A stretch of 64,000 nucleotides of DNA from Verrucomicrobiota bacterium (GTDB lineage Bacteria; Verrucomicrobiota; Verrucomicrobiia; Limisphaerales; UBA9464). This document shows, in pieces, positions 16,046 to 23,934 of this stretch. The stretch's first letter is position 1. Each line of letters opens with the position of its first letter. Below the pieces are notes generated by a model. That model was not told the origin of the DNA. It ran no database searches and worked only from the letters and a program-made list of their open reading frames with translations. The translations under genes and the position numbers were made by a program. The DNA lies in assembly GCA_017309115.1 (NCBI GenBank), contig JAFLEF010000041.1, forward strand, positions 1-64,000. The letters are read 5' to 3'.

Positions 16046-17335
16046 GTGAAACCCACTGATCTGCGCGGAATTCTCCGTTACATCCCCCGGTTCCGGGAAA
16101 AGGTATTCGTGGTCGCCTTGAATGGCGCCATTGTGACGGATGATAATTTCCCCAACCTGCTGCTCGACCTGGCGGTGCTTCGGTCGCTGAACATTCGCAT
16201 CATTCTGGTGCACGGCGCCGCGGCGCAAATCCAGGCGCTGGGCGTGGAACGTGGGGTGACGCCGTCCAATCTCGACGGAATCGGGGTGACCGACGCCGCC
16301 ACGTTAAGCCTGTCCCTCACCGCGGCCAACCGGTTGACCCACGAGATTCTCGAAGGACTGGCCACCAATGATCTGCGGGCGGTATCCACCAATGCCATTA
16401 TTGCTCATCCCCTCGGGATTCTGGGCGGAGTAGATCATCAGTTCACCGGCAAGGTGGAGCGGGTGGATGTCGAGTTCCTTCAGGCTCTGCTCAGTCAGGG
16501 AATTCTGCCCGTGTTGCCGCCCCTGGGTTTTGACGGGGACGGAAAGACCTACCGGGTCAATTCCGATGCCATCGCTTTCGCCATTGCCGATCAATTGAAG
16601 GCGACCAAGCTGATCTTCCTCACCACTGGTGATGGTCTGACGCGGCAGGGACGACTCCTGCGCCAGGTTCCGGTGAATGATCTGCGCCAACTGCTCAGTC
16701 AGAACCCGAGCGAGTTGCCTCCCGACCTGTTGTCGAAGGCGCGGTTTGCCGTGGCGGCCTGCGAGGCCGGCATTCCGCGGGTGCACATTCTGAACGGGAC
16801 CGTCGACGAGGGATTGCTCGCCGAGGTGTTTTCCAACGAAGGCATTGGAACTCTGATTTATGCCAACGAGTACCAGCAGATTCGCCGAGCCTTGAAGAAG
16901 GACATTCGCAGCCTGCTGCAATTGACCAAGACGTCGGTGGAGTCGCAGGAGCTCGTCAAACGGACCCGGACTGATCTGGAACGTCGTATTGGTGATTACT
17001 ACCTGTTCGAGATCGACCGCAATCCGGTCGCTTGCGTGGCCCTGCATATTTATCCGGAAGAGAACTCCGGTGAGTTGGCCTTCCTTTTCGTTTCCCCGGC
17101 TCATGAGAATCAGGGAATTGGGGGCAAGCTGGTGCAGTTTGTGGAAGCCCGGGCCCGGGAACTGGGACTGGCAACGCTGGTGACGCTGTCGACTCAGGCG
17201 TTCACCTGGTTCCAGAGCAAAGCGGGCTTTCAAGAAGGCACGGTGGCTGATCTCCCGGCAGCGCGGCGGGATCGGTATGACGCCAGCGGCCGGCGCTCGA
17301 AGGTGCTGGTTAAGCGGTTAACCTCGACCGCGTGA
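16046..17335 (+). CDS. argA: Amino-acid N-acetyltransferase (N-acetylglutamate synthase)
   Basis: First enzyme of arginine synthesis: acetyl-CoA plus glutamate gives N-acetylglutamate. The 429-residue chain has the classic ArgA layout. An amino-acid-kinase domain (about 1-285: FVVALNGAIVTDDNF, IILVHGAAAQIQ, YRVNSDAIAFAIADQLKA, KLIFLTTGDG) binds the regulator. It is followed by a GNAT acetyltransferase domain (about 290-425: LAFLFVSPAHENQGIGGKL for the acetyl-CoA loop, WFQSKAGFQEG). The GTG start at 16046 matches the family N-terminus FREKVFVVALNG. It is monocistronic, convergent with the superoxide dismutase gene. No other arg gene is in the window. Arginine feedback through the kinase-like domain is family knowledge. 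Confidence 0.95.
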   Translation: MKPTDLRGILRYIPRFREKVFVVALNGAIVTDDNFPNLLLDLAVLRSLNIRIILVHGAAAQIQALGVERGVTPSNLDGIGVTDAATLSLSLTAANRLTHEILEGLATNDLRAVSTNAIIAHPLGILGGVDHQFTGKVERVDVEFLQALLSQGILPVLPPLGFDGDGKTYRVNSDAIAFAIADQLKATKLIFLTTGDGLTRQGRLLRQVPVNDLRQLLSQNPSELPPDLLSKARFAVAACEAGIPRVHILNGTVDEGLLAEVFSNEGIGTLIYANEYQQIRRALKKDIRSLLQLTKTSVESQELVKRTRTDLERRIGDYYLFEIDRNPVACVALHIYPEENSGELAFLFVSPAHENQGIGGKLVQFVEARARELGLATLVTLSTQAFTWFQSKAGFQEGTVADLPAARRDRYDASGRRSKVLVKRLTSTA

Positions 17336-17385
17336 GGTTAGTCTGCGGCGGCCCCTTCGACCTTCTCTTCCTCTGGGGATCCGGA

Positions 17386-17424
17386 AACAAAAACGGCGCC
17401 TGAATCCGGAGAGTCAGACGCCGC
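17386..17424 (-). terminator. Rho-independent terminator of the superoxide dismutase gene
   Basis: On the minus strand, a 9-bp stem (GGCGTCTGA with TCAGGCGCC, one mismatch) closes a loop of about 10 bases and is followed by GTTTTTGTTT. It lies 23 bases past the dismutase stop codon. Confidence 0.75.
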
Positions 17425-17446
17425 AGGCGAATTTGTGGGAGACCGG

Positions 17447-18172
17447 TTAGGCGGTCAGTTTCTCGAAGCGATCTTCCAGGTAGGGCCAGTTGATTACGCT
17501 CATGCAGGCCTGGACGTATTCGTTTCGGCGATTCTGGTACTTCAGGTAATAGGCGTGCTCCCAGACATCGAGGCCGAAGAGGGGTTTGTTGCCGTTCGCC
17601 AGCGGCGTGTCCTGGTTCGGCGTCGTCTCCAGCACAATATCATTGTTCTTGTTGACGCTCAGCCAGACCCAACCGCTGCCGAACACGCTCAACGCCTTGG
17701 TCAGAAATTCCTGTTTACCGGTATCCTCATCCGGGAACAGCCGACCAAGAGCTTCCATCAGGGGTCCTTCGCTGAGGGGGGCGCTGTCTTTCTTGAGCGT
17801 CTTCCAAAACAACGTGTGATTGTAGTCGCCGCCGGCGTTGTTGCGGACTGCGGTGCGGACCTTCTCGGGAACCTTGTCGAGATTGGAGACCAGCTGCTCG
17901 ACGGTCATTTTCTGGAGTTCCGGATAGTCGGCCACCGCCTTGTTGAGATTGTTGACGTAGGCGGCGTGGTGCTTGGTGTAGTGGATCTCCATGGTGCGCG
18001 CGTCGATGAAGGGTTCGAGTGCGTCATAAGCGTAGCCCAGGGGCGGCAGCTTGAACGGACCGGTGGGGGCGGCAGCCTGGGCGAGCGCGCGGGTGAGGCT
18101 GGTGCTGATGAACAGGGTGGTGCCGGCAAGGAACGTGGTTCGCAGGGCCTGGCGACGGGTGAGCAGATTCAT
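17447..18172 (-). CDS. sodA: Exported superoxide dismutase, Mn/Fe family, with Tat-like signal
   Basis: Converts superoxide to peroxide and oxygen. The start at 18172 gives MNLLTRRQALRTTFLAG, a twin-arginine-like signal ending near ALAQA, so the enzyme probably acts in the periplasm. The mature part begins FKLPPLGYAYDALEPFID, the usual dismutase opening. Metal ligands are all visible: His64 (MEIHYTKHH), His118 (YNHTLFW), Asp201 and His205 (DVWEHAYY). Gln186 in TPNQDTPL favours the Mn-type active site. The upstream extension of the frame (to 18781) overlaps lepB antisense and is not coding. It converges with argA and is divergent from lepB, with 126 bases between their starts. Confidence 0.93.
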   Translation of the reverse strand: MNLLTRRQALRTTFLAGTTLFISTSLTRALAQAAAPTGPFKLPPLGYAYDALEPFIDARTMEIHYTKHHAAYVNNLNKAVADYPELQKMTVEQLVSNLDKVPEKVRTAVRNNAGGDYNHTLFWKTLKKDSAPLSEGPLMEALGRLFPDEDTGKQEFLTKALSVFGSGWVWLSVNKNNDIVLETTPNQDTPLANGNKPLFGLDVWEHAYYLKYQNRRNEYVQACMSVINWPYLEDRFEKLTA

Positions 18173-18298
18173 GAAGAATATGGCTGAAGTTGCTGTGCGT
18201 CGGAGACACTTGTCTGTGAATCGACGGCGCGCAAGGCGGCGAAATTGGGGATTTGGCGGATGGCCCGATCCCGCTAGAGTGGCCTCGACACGACCTGC

Positions 18299-18832
18299 AT
18301 GAATTCCTCGGATGTGGCTGGACCGGTACCGTGGTGGCGAGTGGCTGCCGTTGGACGCAATCCCCGGGTGACGATCGTCCGCATGGCCGTGCTGGTCGTT
18401 CTCACTTTTTTGGCGTTCCGGTACCTCTTTGTCCCAGTCCGGGTCACCGGAATCAGCATGAGCCCGTTCTACAAGGACGGAGAACGCCGTTGGATCAGCC
18501 CGGCTCTGACCACGGTGGGGGGCCTGAACCGGGGTGACGTTGTGGCGATCCAGACCAGTGGACGGCAGGTGATGTATCTCAAGCGAGTCCTCGGTCTTCC
18601 GGGCGAGAAAATTCGCATCGCCAAAGGGGATGTGTACGTGAATGGCGAGCGTATTGAGGAACCGTACATCCTGAACCGGTCGCCGTCGTGGAATTGGCCG
18701 ACCAACGGCAGCGAACGTCTGTTGGGGCCGGAGGAGTTTTTCGTGGTGGGCGACAACCGAGCCATGCCGCTGGAAAACCATTACTTCGGTGTGGCCGACC
18801 GAAAACGCATCTTGGGAAAGGTGGTCCGATGA
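18299..18832 (+). CDS. lepB: Signal peptidase I
   Basis: Membrane-bound serine protease that removes signal peptides from exported proteins, 177 aa. There is one N-terminal membrane span (about residues 27-46, RMAVLVVLTFLAFRYLF). The catalytic Ser53 sits in GISMSPFY and the general base Lys95 in YLKRVLGLPGEK, with box E as VVGDNR. The length is at the short end for the family, with a single span. The stop overlaps the start of the next gene (ATGA at 18829-18832), so the two are translationally coupled. With many secreted proteins in the window, the host has heavy Sec/Tat traffic. Confidence 0.93.
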   Translation: MNSSDVAGPVPWWRVAAVGRNPRVTIVRMAVLVVLTFLAFRYLFVPVRVTGISMSPFYKDGERRWISPALTTVGGLNRGDVVAIQTSGRQVMYLKRVLGLPGEKIRIAKGDVYVNGERIEEPYILNRSPSWNWPTNGSERLLGPEEFFVVGDNRAMPLENHYFGVADRKRILGKVVR

Positions 18833-19341
18833 ATCGCTGGTTCTGGGGAGTCGCTGGGTTGATCGTCGCGGGGTTAGTGTTCTGGCAGCGGGATGCCCTG
18901 TTTCCCGGAGAAGCCGGCCGGGTGACGGCGGTGCTCAATCAAATTGCCAAGGACGTTTCGTTTGGCCCGGGGGAGGGAAATGTAGGGGCGATCCGCCGGG
19001 TCTCGAGTGTGGTGGATCGGTTCGCCCCGAATGTCTCCATCCAGTTGGAGGTGCTGGGTGTGGGGGAATTTCAGCTAACCGGACGCGACGAGATCCAGCA
19101 GCGTCTGTTGGCCGTTCGCCGCGCTCTCAAGAGGCTGGACCTCAAGTTCCACGACATCATCGTGACCGTTGCGGACGACCGGCAGACGGCGGATGTGCAT
19201 CTGACGGCCACGGCCGACGCTGAGGGTGAGGGGCGCAATGCCGGCGGATTCGAAGCCCTGGAGTTTGACTTCAAAATGAGCAAACCGGAAGGCCGTTGGC
19301 GGATCGATCAGATTACGACCGTGCCCACGCTCAAGCAGTAA
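18829..19341 (+). CDS. Membrane-anchored protein with an NTF2-like domain, coupled to lepB
   Basis: Protein of 170 aa with unknown function. MNRWFWGVAGLIVAGLVFW is a single N-terminal membrane anchor or signal segment. The rest (about 30-170) alternates helices and strands in the order seen in SnoaL/NTF2-like folds, ending with RWRIDQITTVPTL, a typical last strand. The start at 18829 uses the ATGA overlap with the signal peptidase gene, so coupled translation is likely. No catalytic residues could be assigned. The pairing suggests an extracytoplasmic role linked to export, but this is only context. Confidence 0.75.
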   Translation: MNRWFWGVAGLIVAGLVFWQRDALFPGEAGRVTAVLNQIAKDVSFGPGEGNVGAIRRVSSVVDRFAPNVSIQLEVLGVGEFQLTGRDEIQQRLLAVRRALKRLDLKFHDIIVTVADDRQTADVHLTATADAEGEGRNAGGFEALEFDFKMSKPEGRWRIDQITTVPTLKQ

Positions 19342-19352
19342 CAGGTCTCGGG

Positions 19353-20618
19353 TTAGGCCGGCTGACTGACGGGCTTGGGATATTCGACCCGACCGACGAG
19401 GCGATTCCACGCTAGCCAACCGGTCGCCAAGGCCAACAGCGAACAGGTGAGGTAGGGCCAGGCCGGATGCTGATCGAAGAACGCTCCGGCGAACAATGGA
19501 CCGAGAATACGGGCGAGGCTGCCGGCGCTTTGGACCACCCCCAGAGTGGTGCCGCGTTCGTGGTCGGGGGAGAGGAGCGACACCAGTCCAAACAAGGGCG
19601 GACGCGTCAGGCCGGAGCCGATGGCGATGAGACCAATGAAGAACAGCACCAGCCACCAGGTGTGGCCTGCCGGGGAGTTTAGGGTGGACCACGTCAGAGC
19701 ACCCCGTCCGGTTAGCCAGGGCATCGGGGCCAGTCCGCAGGCGAAGACGATCAGACTGAGGGCAATCAAGCGGGGTTCGCCCAGTCGTTTCACCAACCTT
19801 CCGATCGGCCCGGCCTGAACGAAGGCACCAATGATTCCGGCGAACGAAAAGAGTACGGCATTGGCGTTGTGTGCGGCGGAACCTTCCAATTGGAAATTGC
19901 GGGTGATCAGGAGACCCAGGGTGGTTTCGAAACAGGTGAACCCAAAGGTGGCCAGGAAGAAGACCGCGACCAGGAAGCCGACGGTGGGCTGCCGCAGCAC
20001 GTGCCCCAGGTTCTGCCAGCGACTGCGGGAGACCGGGGGCTGGGTGCCGGGCTTCCAGCTTTCCGGCAGACGTGCCAAGGCGATGATGAAGTTAAGGGCA
20101 CAGATTGCCGAGGCGATCAGGCCTGGACCCACTTCGCCAAACAACGATTGCCCGAGGACCGCCAGCGCCGGCCCAATGATGAATCCCAGACCAAAGGCCA
20201 TACCGATGAGACCCATCCGTTTCGAGCGGTCTTCCGGCGGGGTGATGTCGGCGATGTAGGCCTGAGCGACGGTGATGTTCGCCCCACAGATTCCGGCGAA
20301 GACGCGGGACGCCAGGATGAGTCCCAGGGCCCAGGAGCCCGACAACGTGGAGGCGAAGGCGAAGAGGGCGTAACTGACAACATTACCGCCAATACTGATC
20401 AGCAGAACGGGTCGGCGGCCCACTCGGTCGGACCAAGCGCCCCAGATCGGGGCGAAGAGAAACTGCATGGCCGAATAGCTGGCCATCAGCCCACCCACCA
20501 TCAGTCCAGACGCACCGAAGCTGTGGGCATAGGTGGGCAACAGCGGCAACACGATGCCGAAGCCCACCAGGTCCACAAAGACCGTCAAAAAGATCGCCAA
20601 GAGCGACGGTTTCTTCAT
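19353..20618 (-). CDS. Major facilitator superfamily exporter, TetA/DHA1-like
   Basis: Inner-membrane transporter with about 12 hydrophobic segments, 421 aa from the ATG at 20618. The upstream part of the frame is repeat DNA. Landmarks of drug:proton antiporters of the DHA1 class are present: LVGFGIVLPLLPTYA in helix 1, the loop 2-3 motif GAWSDRVGRRPVLLIS, and GANITVAQAYIADITPPEDRSKR, which matches the TetA-type helix 4-5 region. The second half has a matching LGEPRLIAL loop. Such proteins export tetracyclines, other drugs or metabolites; the substrate cannot be assigned here, and no TetR-type regulator is adjacent. It is convergent with the lepB pair, 11 bases between stops. Confidence 0.9.
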   Translation of the reverse strand: MKKPSLLAIFLTVFVDLVGFGIVLPLLPTYAHSFGASGLMVGGLMASYSAMQFLFAPIWGAWSDRVGRRPVLLISIGGNVVSYALFAFASTLSGSWALGLILASRVFAGICGANITVAQAYIADITPPEDRSKRMGLIGMAFGLGFIIGPALAVLGQSLFGEVGPGLIASAICALNFIIALARLPESWKPGTQPPVSRSRWQNLGHVLRQPTVGFLVAVFFLATFGFTCFETTLGLLITRNFQLEGSAAHNANAVLFSFAGIIGAFVQAGPIGRLVKRLGEPRLIALSLIVFACGLAPMPWLTGRGALTWSTLNSPAGHTWWLVLFFIGLIAIGSGLTRPPLFGLVSLLSPDHERGTTLGVVQSAGSLARILGPLFAGAFFDQHPAWPYLTCSLLALATGWLAWNRLVGRVEYPKPVSQPA

Positions 20619-20670
20619 TCGCGCGGAGAAGCTGAGAGGCAAAGCGGGAAGCGGCAAGCGGCAAGGAAGC

Positions 20671-20930
20671 GCGAAGCGTTTGGACTGCGCCAGCCCTCTG
20701 GCGCCTTGGGGCGCGTGGAGGGCGGTTGGGGGGATAATACTCGCCGGGGAGCGCTGGCGTCTCGCCGGCGTGTTTTTCACTCTCACGCCTCCACTTCCCT
20801 CTTCTTCCACTGGCCGGCGAGACGTCAGCGCTCCCAGTGTGATTCGACGCCCCAGCAGCCGGGACGAAAGGCGGTAGCTATGCAGGCTTCGCTGCCGCAA
20901 GGCTGCCTCGTGGGACCACGCTCCTCCGAT
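20671..20930. repeat. Repeat R4 (copy 3) interrupted by a MITE-like inverted repeat (R5)
   Basis: R4 starts at 20671 (GCGAAGCGTTTGGACTGCGCC) and resumes at about 20838 (GATTCGACGCCCCAGCAGCC, then GATGCAGGCTTCGCTGCC-like sequence), matching the uninterrupted copy at 15797. Between them, 20747-20769 and 20813-20835 are 23-base inverted arms with one mismatch around a roughly 43-base centre. This is the layout of a non-autonomous inverted-repeat element inserted into R4. A truncated second R5 copy lies at 25245. Confidence 0.75.
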
Positions 20931-20997
20931 TTCGACCGCTCAGCTGGGTGGAGGATGGGAGAGGGTTTATCCGCAGATTCTTTGCAGGCTGTGAGCG

Positions 20998-21126
20998 GTA
21001 GGGATGGACCGCTGGGCCGTCCCCGCGATCCCGAGCGGAGCGAAGGGACGCGGATCTTGGTGGTCTGCGTGGTGCGGAAACTCGCTTCGAAGACAACCCA
21101 GGGAAGGGGCTCCCGCGGAGCGTCGC
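20998..21126. repeat. Dispersed repeat R1, copy 3
   Basis: This is a long copy, including GTAGGGATGGACCGCTGGGC, CCGAGCGGAGCGAAGG, TTGGTGGTCTGCG and the extension CTTCGAAGACAACCCAGGGA. It is closest to the copy at 15579, with which it shares about 125 bases. Confidence 0.8.
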
Positions 21127-21142
21127 CCTGCCTTTTGGGAAA

Positions 21143-21262
21143 GCTGAGAGCTGAGAGCTGAGAGCTGAGAGGTCGGAGGGGGAAAGCCGGGCGAGGCTTC
21201 GTCCAAGCCGTTCTGGGCCCTTATTCTCCGGTCTCTCAACCCTCAACTTTCAACTCTCAACT
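21143..21262. repeat. Opposed heptamer arrays upstream of the SRP RNA
   Basis: AGCTGAG units (about four, 21143-21174) end in GAGAGGTCGGA. An opposed TCTCAACCCTCAACTTTCAAC run lies at 21231-21262. The two could pair into a long hairpin with a GC-rich centre. The surrounding stretch from 20619 to 21329 (711 bases) contains only repeats and the presumed promoter of the SRP RNA; no gene is supported. Confidence 0.75.
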
Positions 21263-21329
21263 GATTCGACGCACAAAAACTGTGACTCCTCGCTTGCTCC
21301 CGGGCGGCCAGAAATCCAGATTCGCGGCG

Positions 21330-21418
21330 CCAGGGCCCATGGAACGCGGACTTACGAACCCCGCCAGGGCCGGAAGGCAGCAACGGTAGTTTGCTCCCGT
21401 CTGCCGTGGTCACCCTGG
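21330..21418 (+). ncRNA. ffs: Bacterial signal recognition particle RNA (4.5S type)
   Basis: The conserved SRP domain IV core is present: CCAGGGCCGGAAGGCAGCA (from about 21364) with the GGAA tetraloop and the asymmetric AGCA loop. The ends pair: CCAGGGCCCATGG at the 5' side with CCGTGGTCACCCTGG at the 3' side. This gives a hairpin of about 89 nt, the short 4.5S form without an Alu domain. It lies directly upstream of dnaX, a known gene order. The ends are inferred from pairing and may be off by several bases. Confidence 0.9.
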
Positions 21419-21534
21419 TTCTCCTCTCCTTTCCCGCGCTTTTTGGTTTTCGGTTTCGGATTTTCGATCTCCAATCGGCTCCCCGTTCCGCAAATGCTTC
21501 GGCTCGGGGTCATCGAACTTCGAATTCTGCTCTC

Positions 21535-23451
21535 GTGTCCTACCAGGTCATCGCCCGAAAATACCGTCCGCAGCGCTTCGAAGACGTGGTCGGGCAGGAG
21601 CACGTCACCACGACTCTGATGAATGCCATCCGGTCGGGCCGGATTGCACATGGCTACCTCTTCTGCGGACCCCGCGGCACCGGCAAGACCACGCTAGCGC
21701 GCATCTTCGCCAAGGCACTCAACGCGACCGGCGGACCCCGGGTGGATTTCTCCGACGACGATCCGCGGGTGAAAGAAATCACTGAAGGTCGATCGCTGGA
21801 CGTCTTGGAGATCGACGGGGCATCCAACAATGGCGTGGAACAGGTCCGCGAACTTCGGGACACCGCCCGCTTCGCACCCGCTTCCGGCAAGTACAAGCTC
21901 TACATCATCGACGAGGTCCACATGCTCTCGACGGCAGCGTTCAATGCGCTGCTGAAAACCCTCGAGGAACCGCCGGCTCACGTGAAGTTCATCTTCGCGA
22001 CCACCGATCCGGAAAAAGTCCTGCCGACCATCCTCAGCCGATGTCAGCGGTTTGACCTGCGCCGGATTCCGACGCCGCTGATTGTGGAGCATTTGGGACG
22101 CATCGCCCAACAGGAGCAGGTCGAACTGGATGACGCCGCCCTGCACGCGATTGCCCGCGGTGCCGACGGTGGCATGCGCGATGCCCAGTCGACGTTGGAT
22201 CAGCTCATCAGCTTCTGCGGAACCCGGATCGTGGAGAGCGATGTCCTGTCGATGTTCGGACTGGCCTCGCGGGGCCAACTGTTATCGTTGGCGGAAGCCG
22301 TCTTGAAGGGCGATGCCGCCACGGCACTGCGTCTCTTGGATGAACTGGCTCGAGGGGGCAAAGACCTGGGCCGATTGCTGGGTGATGTTCTTTCCCATTT
22401 CCGGAACCTGCTCTTGATGGAACTTAGTGGGGGCGACCGCCGATTAGTGGAGGTCACCGACGCCGAGTGGACCGCCTTGCAGGAGCAGGCTCGGCAGGTG
22501 GACGCCACCGCGCTGGGCCGGGTTTTGGAGGTGCTCTCGATGGCCGAGGGACGTCTCCGCGAAGCCCCATCCAAGCGAATCTTTCTCGAAGTCACCTTGC
22601 TCAAGGCCATTGATGCGCGGAACGCGGTCAGCCTCGACGCTGTGCTCAAGCAGCTGAAAGCACTTCGGGAAGGCGAAGGCAAGGCGGCCCCGCTGACGGC
22701 GTTCAAGCCACCAGCGTCATCCACTCCCTCGCCACCCCCCGCGCCCGCGAAGGAAATGCCGGCCGCGGCCGTGGCCCCGAGTCCGTTGCCCCCGGCACCA
22801 GCAGCTCCGAAGGCCGCTGTTCCGCCCCCGTCGCCGGTGACACCTCCCTCTGTGCCCGCGCCGACGCCCGTTGTTGCTCCCAGCGTGCCTCCCGTTGGCA
22901 ACCCGGTGGTGACACCTCCGGTCCATCCCGCATCGCCGATGGCTCCCCAGGCCCCCTCGGCTCCCGCGGCCCCGATCGCTCCCGGACTGGTTCCCGTGGG
23001 CACGGCGGCGGAACTTTGGTCCACCTTGTATGCGTCTCTGGAGCGGAGCGAACGAATGCTCTGGACCTTGCTGACTGGTTCGGTGGGGCAGTCGTGGACG
23101 AATCTCACCCTGACGGTCGCCTGTTCGCCGGACGCTTTGGAACTGGCCAGTAGCGGCAAGTCGGCCGCGTTGTTGAAGTCGAAGTTGAAGGAACTGGTTC
23201 CGGGCGACGTCAGCCTGAAGTTTGTCCCCGGCGACATTGCGGGGCCGGTGATCGATCTCGCCGCGCCGGTCGCGCCGTCCCGTCCCCGACCGTCGTCAGC
23301 TCCTGCCAAGCCTGGCGAACAACCCAAGGCCCCCAAATCGGAACCGATCAAACTGAACAAGGACGAATTCCTGGCCGATCCGCTGATTCAAGCGGCTATG
23401 GGGGTGTTCCGGGCGCAGTTGATCGAAGTGCGCGGACCCAGCGAGGCGTAG
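21535..23451 (+). CDS. dnaX: DNA polymerase III subunits gamma/tau
   Basis: Clamp-loader ATPase of the replisome, 638 aa from the GTG at 21535; the frame continues upstream through the SRP RNA but this is not coding. The family opening VSYQVIARKYRPQRFEDVVGQ follows the start directly. Walker A is GPRGTGKTT, Walker B IIDEVHML, sensor 1 FATTDPEKV, and the arginine finger region SRCQRF. The usual zinc-binding Cys cluster between Walker A and B is absent and replaced by TGGPRVDFSDDDP. Domain III ends near residue 370. A Pro/Ala-rich linker (about 385-485) leads to a tau-like C-terminal domain. It is followed 87 bases later by ebfC, the standard gene order. Confidence 0.95.
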   Translation: MSYQVIARKYRPQRFEDVVGQEHVTTTLMNAIRSGRIAHGYLFCGPRGTGKTTLARIFAKALNATGGPRVDFSDDDPRVKEITEGRSLDVLEIDGASNNGVEQVRELRDTARFAPASGKYKLYIIDEVHMLSTAAFNALLKTLEEPPAHVKFIFATTDPEKVLPTILSRCQRFDLRRIPTPLIVEHLGRIAQQEQVELDDAALHAIARGADGGMRDAQSTLDQLISFCGTRIVESDVLSMFGLASRGQLLSLAEAVLKGDAATALRLLDELARGGKDLGRLLGDVLSHFRNLLLMELSGGDRRLVEVTDAEWTALQEQARQVDATALGRVLEVLSMAEGRLREAPSKRIFLEVTLLKAIDARNAVSLDAVLKQLKALREGEGKAAPLTAFKPPASSTPSPPPAPAKEMPAAAVAPSPLPPAPAAPKAAVPPPSPVTPPSVPAPTPVVAPSVPPVGNPVVTPPVHPASPMAPQAPSAPAAPIAPGLVPVGTAAELWSTLYASLERSERMLWTLLTGSVGQSWTNLTLTVACSPDALELASSGKSAALLKSKLKELVPGDVSLKFVPGDIAGPVIDLAAPVAPSRPRPSSAPAKPGEQPKAPKSEPIKLNKDEFLADPLIQAAMGVFRAQLIEVRGPSEA

Positions 23452-23538
23452 CGAGTTCGTTTGAGCGGGTGATTTCCCAATTCTTGTTTCCCGGACGACT
23501 TCGAAGACTCTAGGCTCTCGCAACAACAAGTTACTTCC

Positions 23539-23850
23539 ATGTCCAGTATCGGAAAATTGATGAAGCAGGCGACGCGCATGCAGCAGCAGATGGAGCGCGT
23601 CCAACAGGAATTGGCCAACAAAACGGTCGAAGGCGTGGCCGGCGGCGGAACCGTCAAGGTCGTGGCCCGCTGCGATCAGTCTCTGGTGTCGATCAAGATC
23701 GCTCCCGAAGCGGTGAATCCCAGTGATGTCGCCTTTCTGGAAGACCTGATCCTGACCGCCACCAACCAGGCGCTCGCGGCTGCCAAGGAAACCGCCAACA
23801 AAGAGATGGGCTCGGTCACCCAAGGAATGAGCATTCCCGGACTGATCTGA
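23539..23850 (+). CDS. ebfC: YbaB/EbfC nucleoid-associated protein
   Basis: Small DNA-binding protein of 103 aa that associates with the nucleoid as a dimer. The N-terminal helix MSSIGKLMKQATRMQQQMER and the central GGTVKVVARCDQSLVSIKIAPEAVNPSDV are family hallmarks. The length is normal. It follows dnaX in the classic ffs-dnaX-ybaB block; recR, often next, is absent here, and the block ends at a strong hairpin terminator. Its cellular role is poorly defined in any species; association with DNA repair genes is by neighbourhood. Confidence 0.95.
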   Translation: MSSIGKLMKQATRMQQQMERVQQELANKTVEGVAGGGTVKVVARCDQSLVSIKIAPEAVNPSDVAFLEDLILTATNQALAAAKETANKEMGSVTQGMSIPGLI

Positions 23851-23875
23851 CCCGAGTCTGACTCCTGAAAACAGC

Positions 23876-23910
23876 AAGAGGGCGGAGATCTGGTGGATCT
23901 CCGCCCTCTT
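23876..23910. terminator. Bidirectional terminator between ebfC and the aminopeptidase gene
   Basis: A perfect 15-bp stem (AAGAGGGCGGAGATC with its complement) has a 5-base loop, TGGTG. T residues close the plus strand and the matching run on the other strand comes from CAAGAG. It lies between two convergent genes, 25 bases after each stop. Confidence 0.9.
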
Positions 23911-23934
23911 TCGTTGCCGGGATACCAACTCCGG

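Noticed and set aside
19353-20618. Tetracycline-resistance determinant
   Set aside because: TetA-like motifs are shared by many DHA1 exporters, no tetR is adjacent, and composition matches the chromosome, so a specific drug cannot be claimed.
21391-21534. 48-residue N-terminal extension of DnaX through the SRP RNA
   Set aside because: The segment overlaps the SRP RNA and has a random hydrophobic character; the GTG at 21535 matches the family start.
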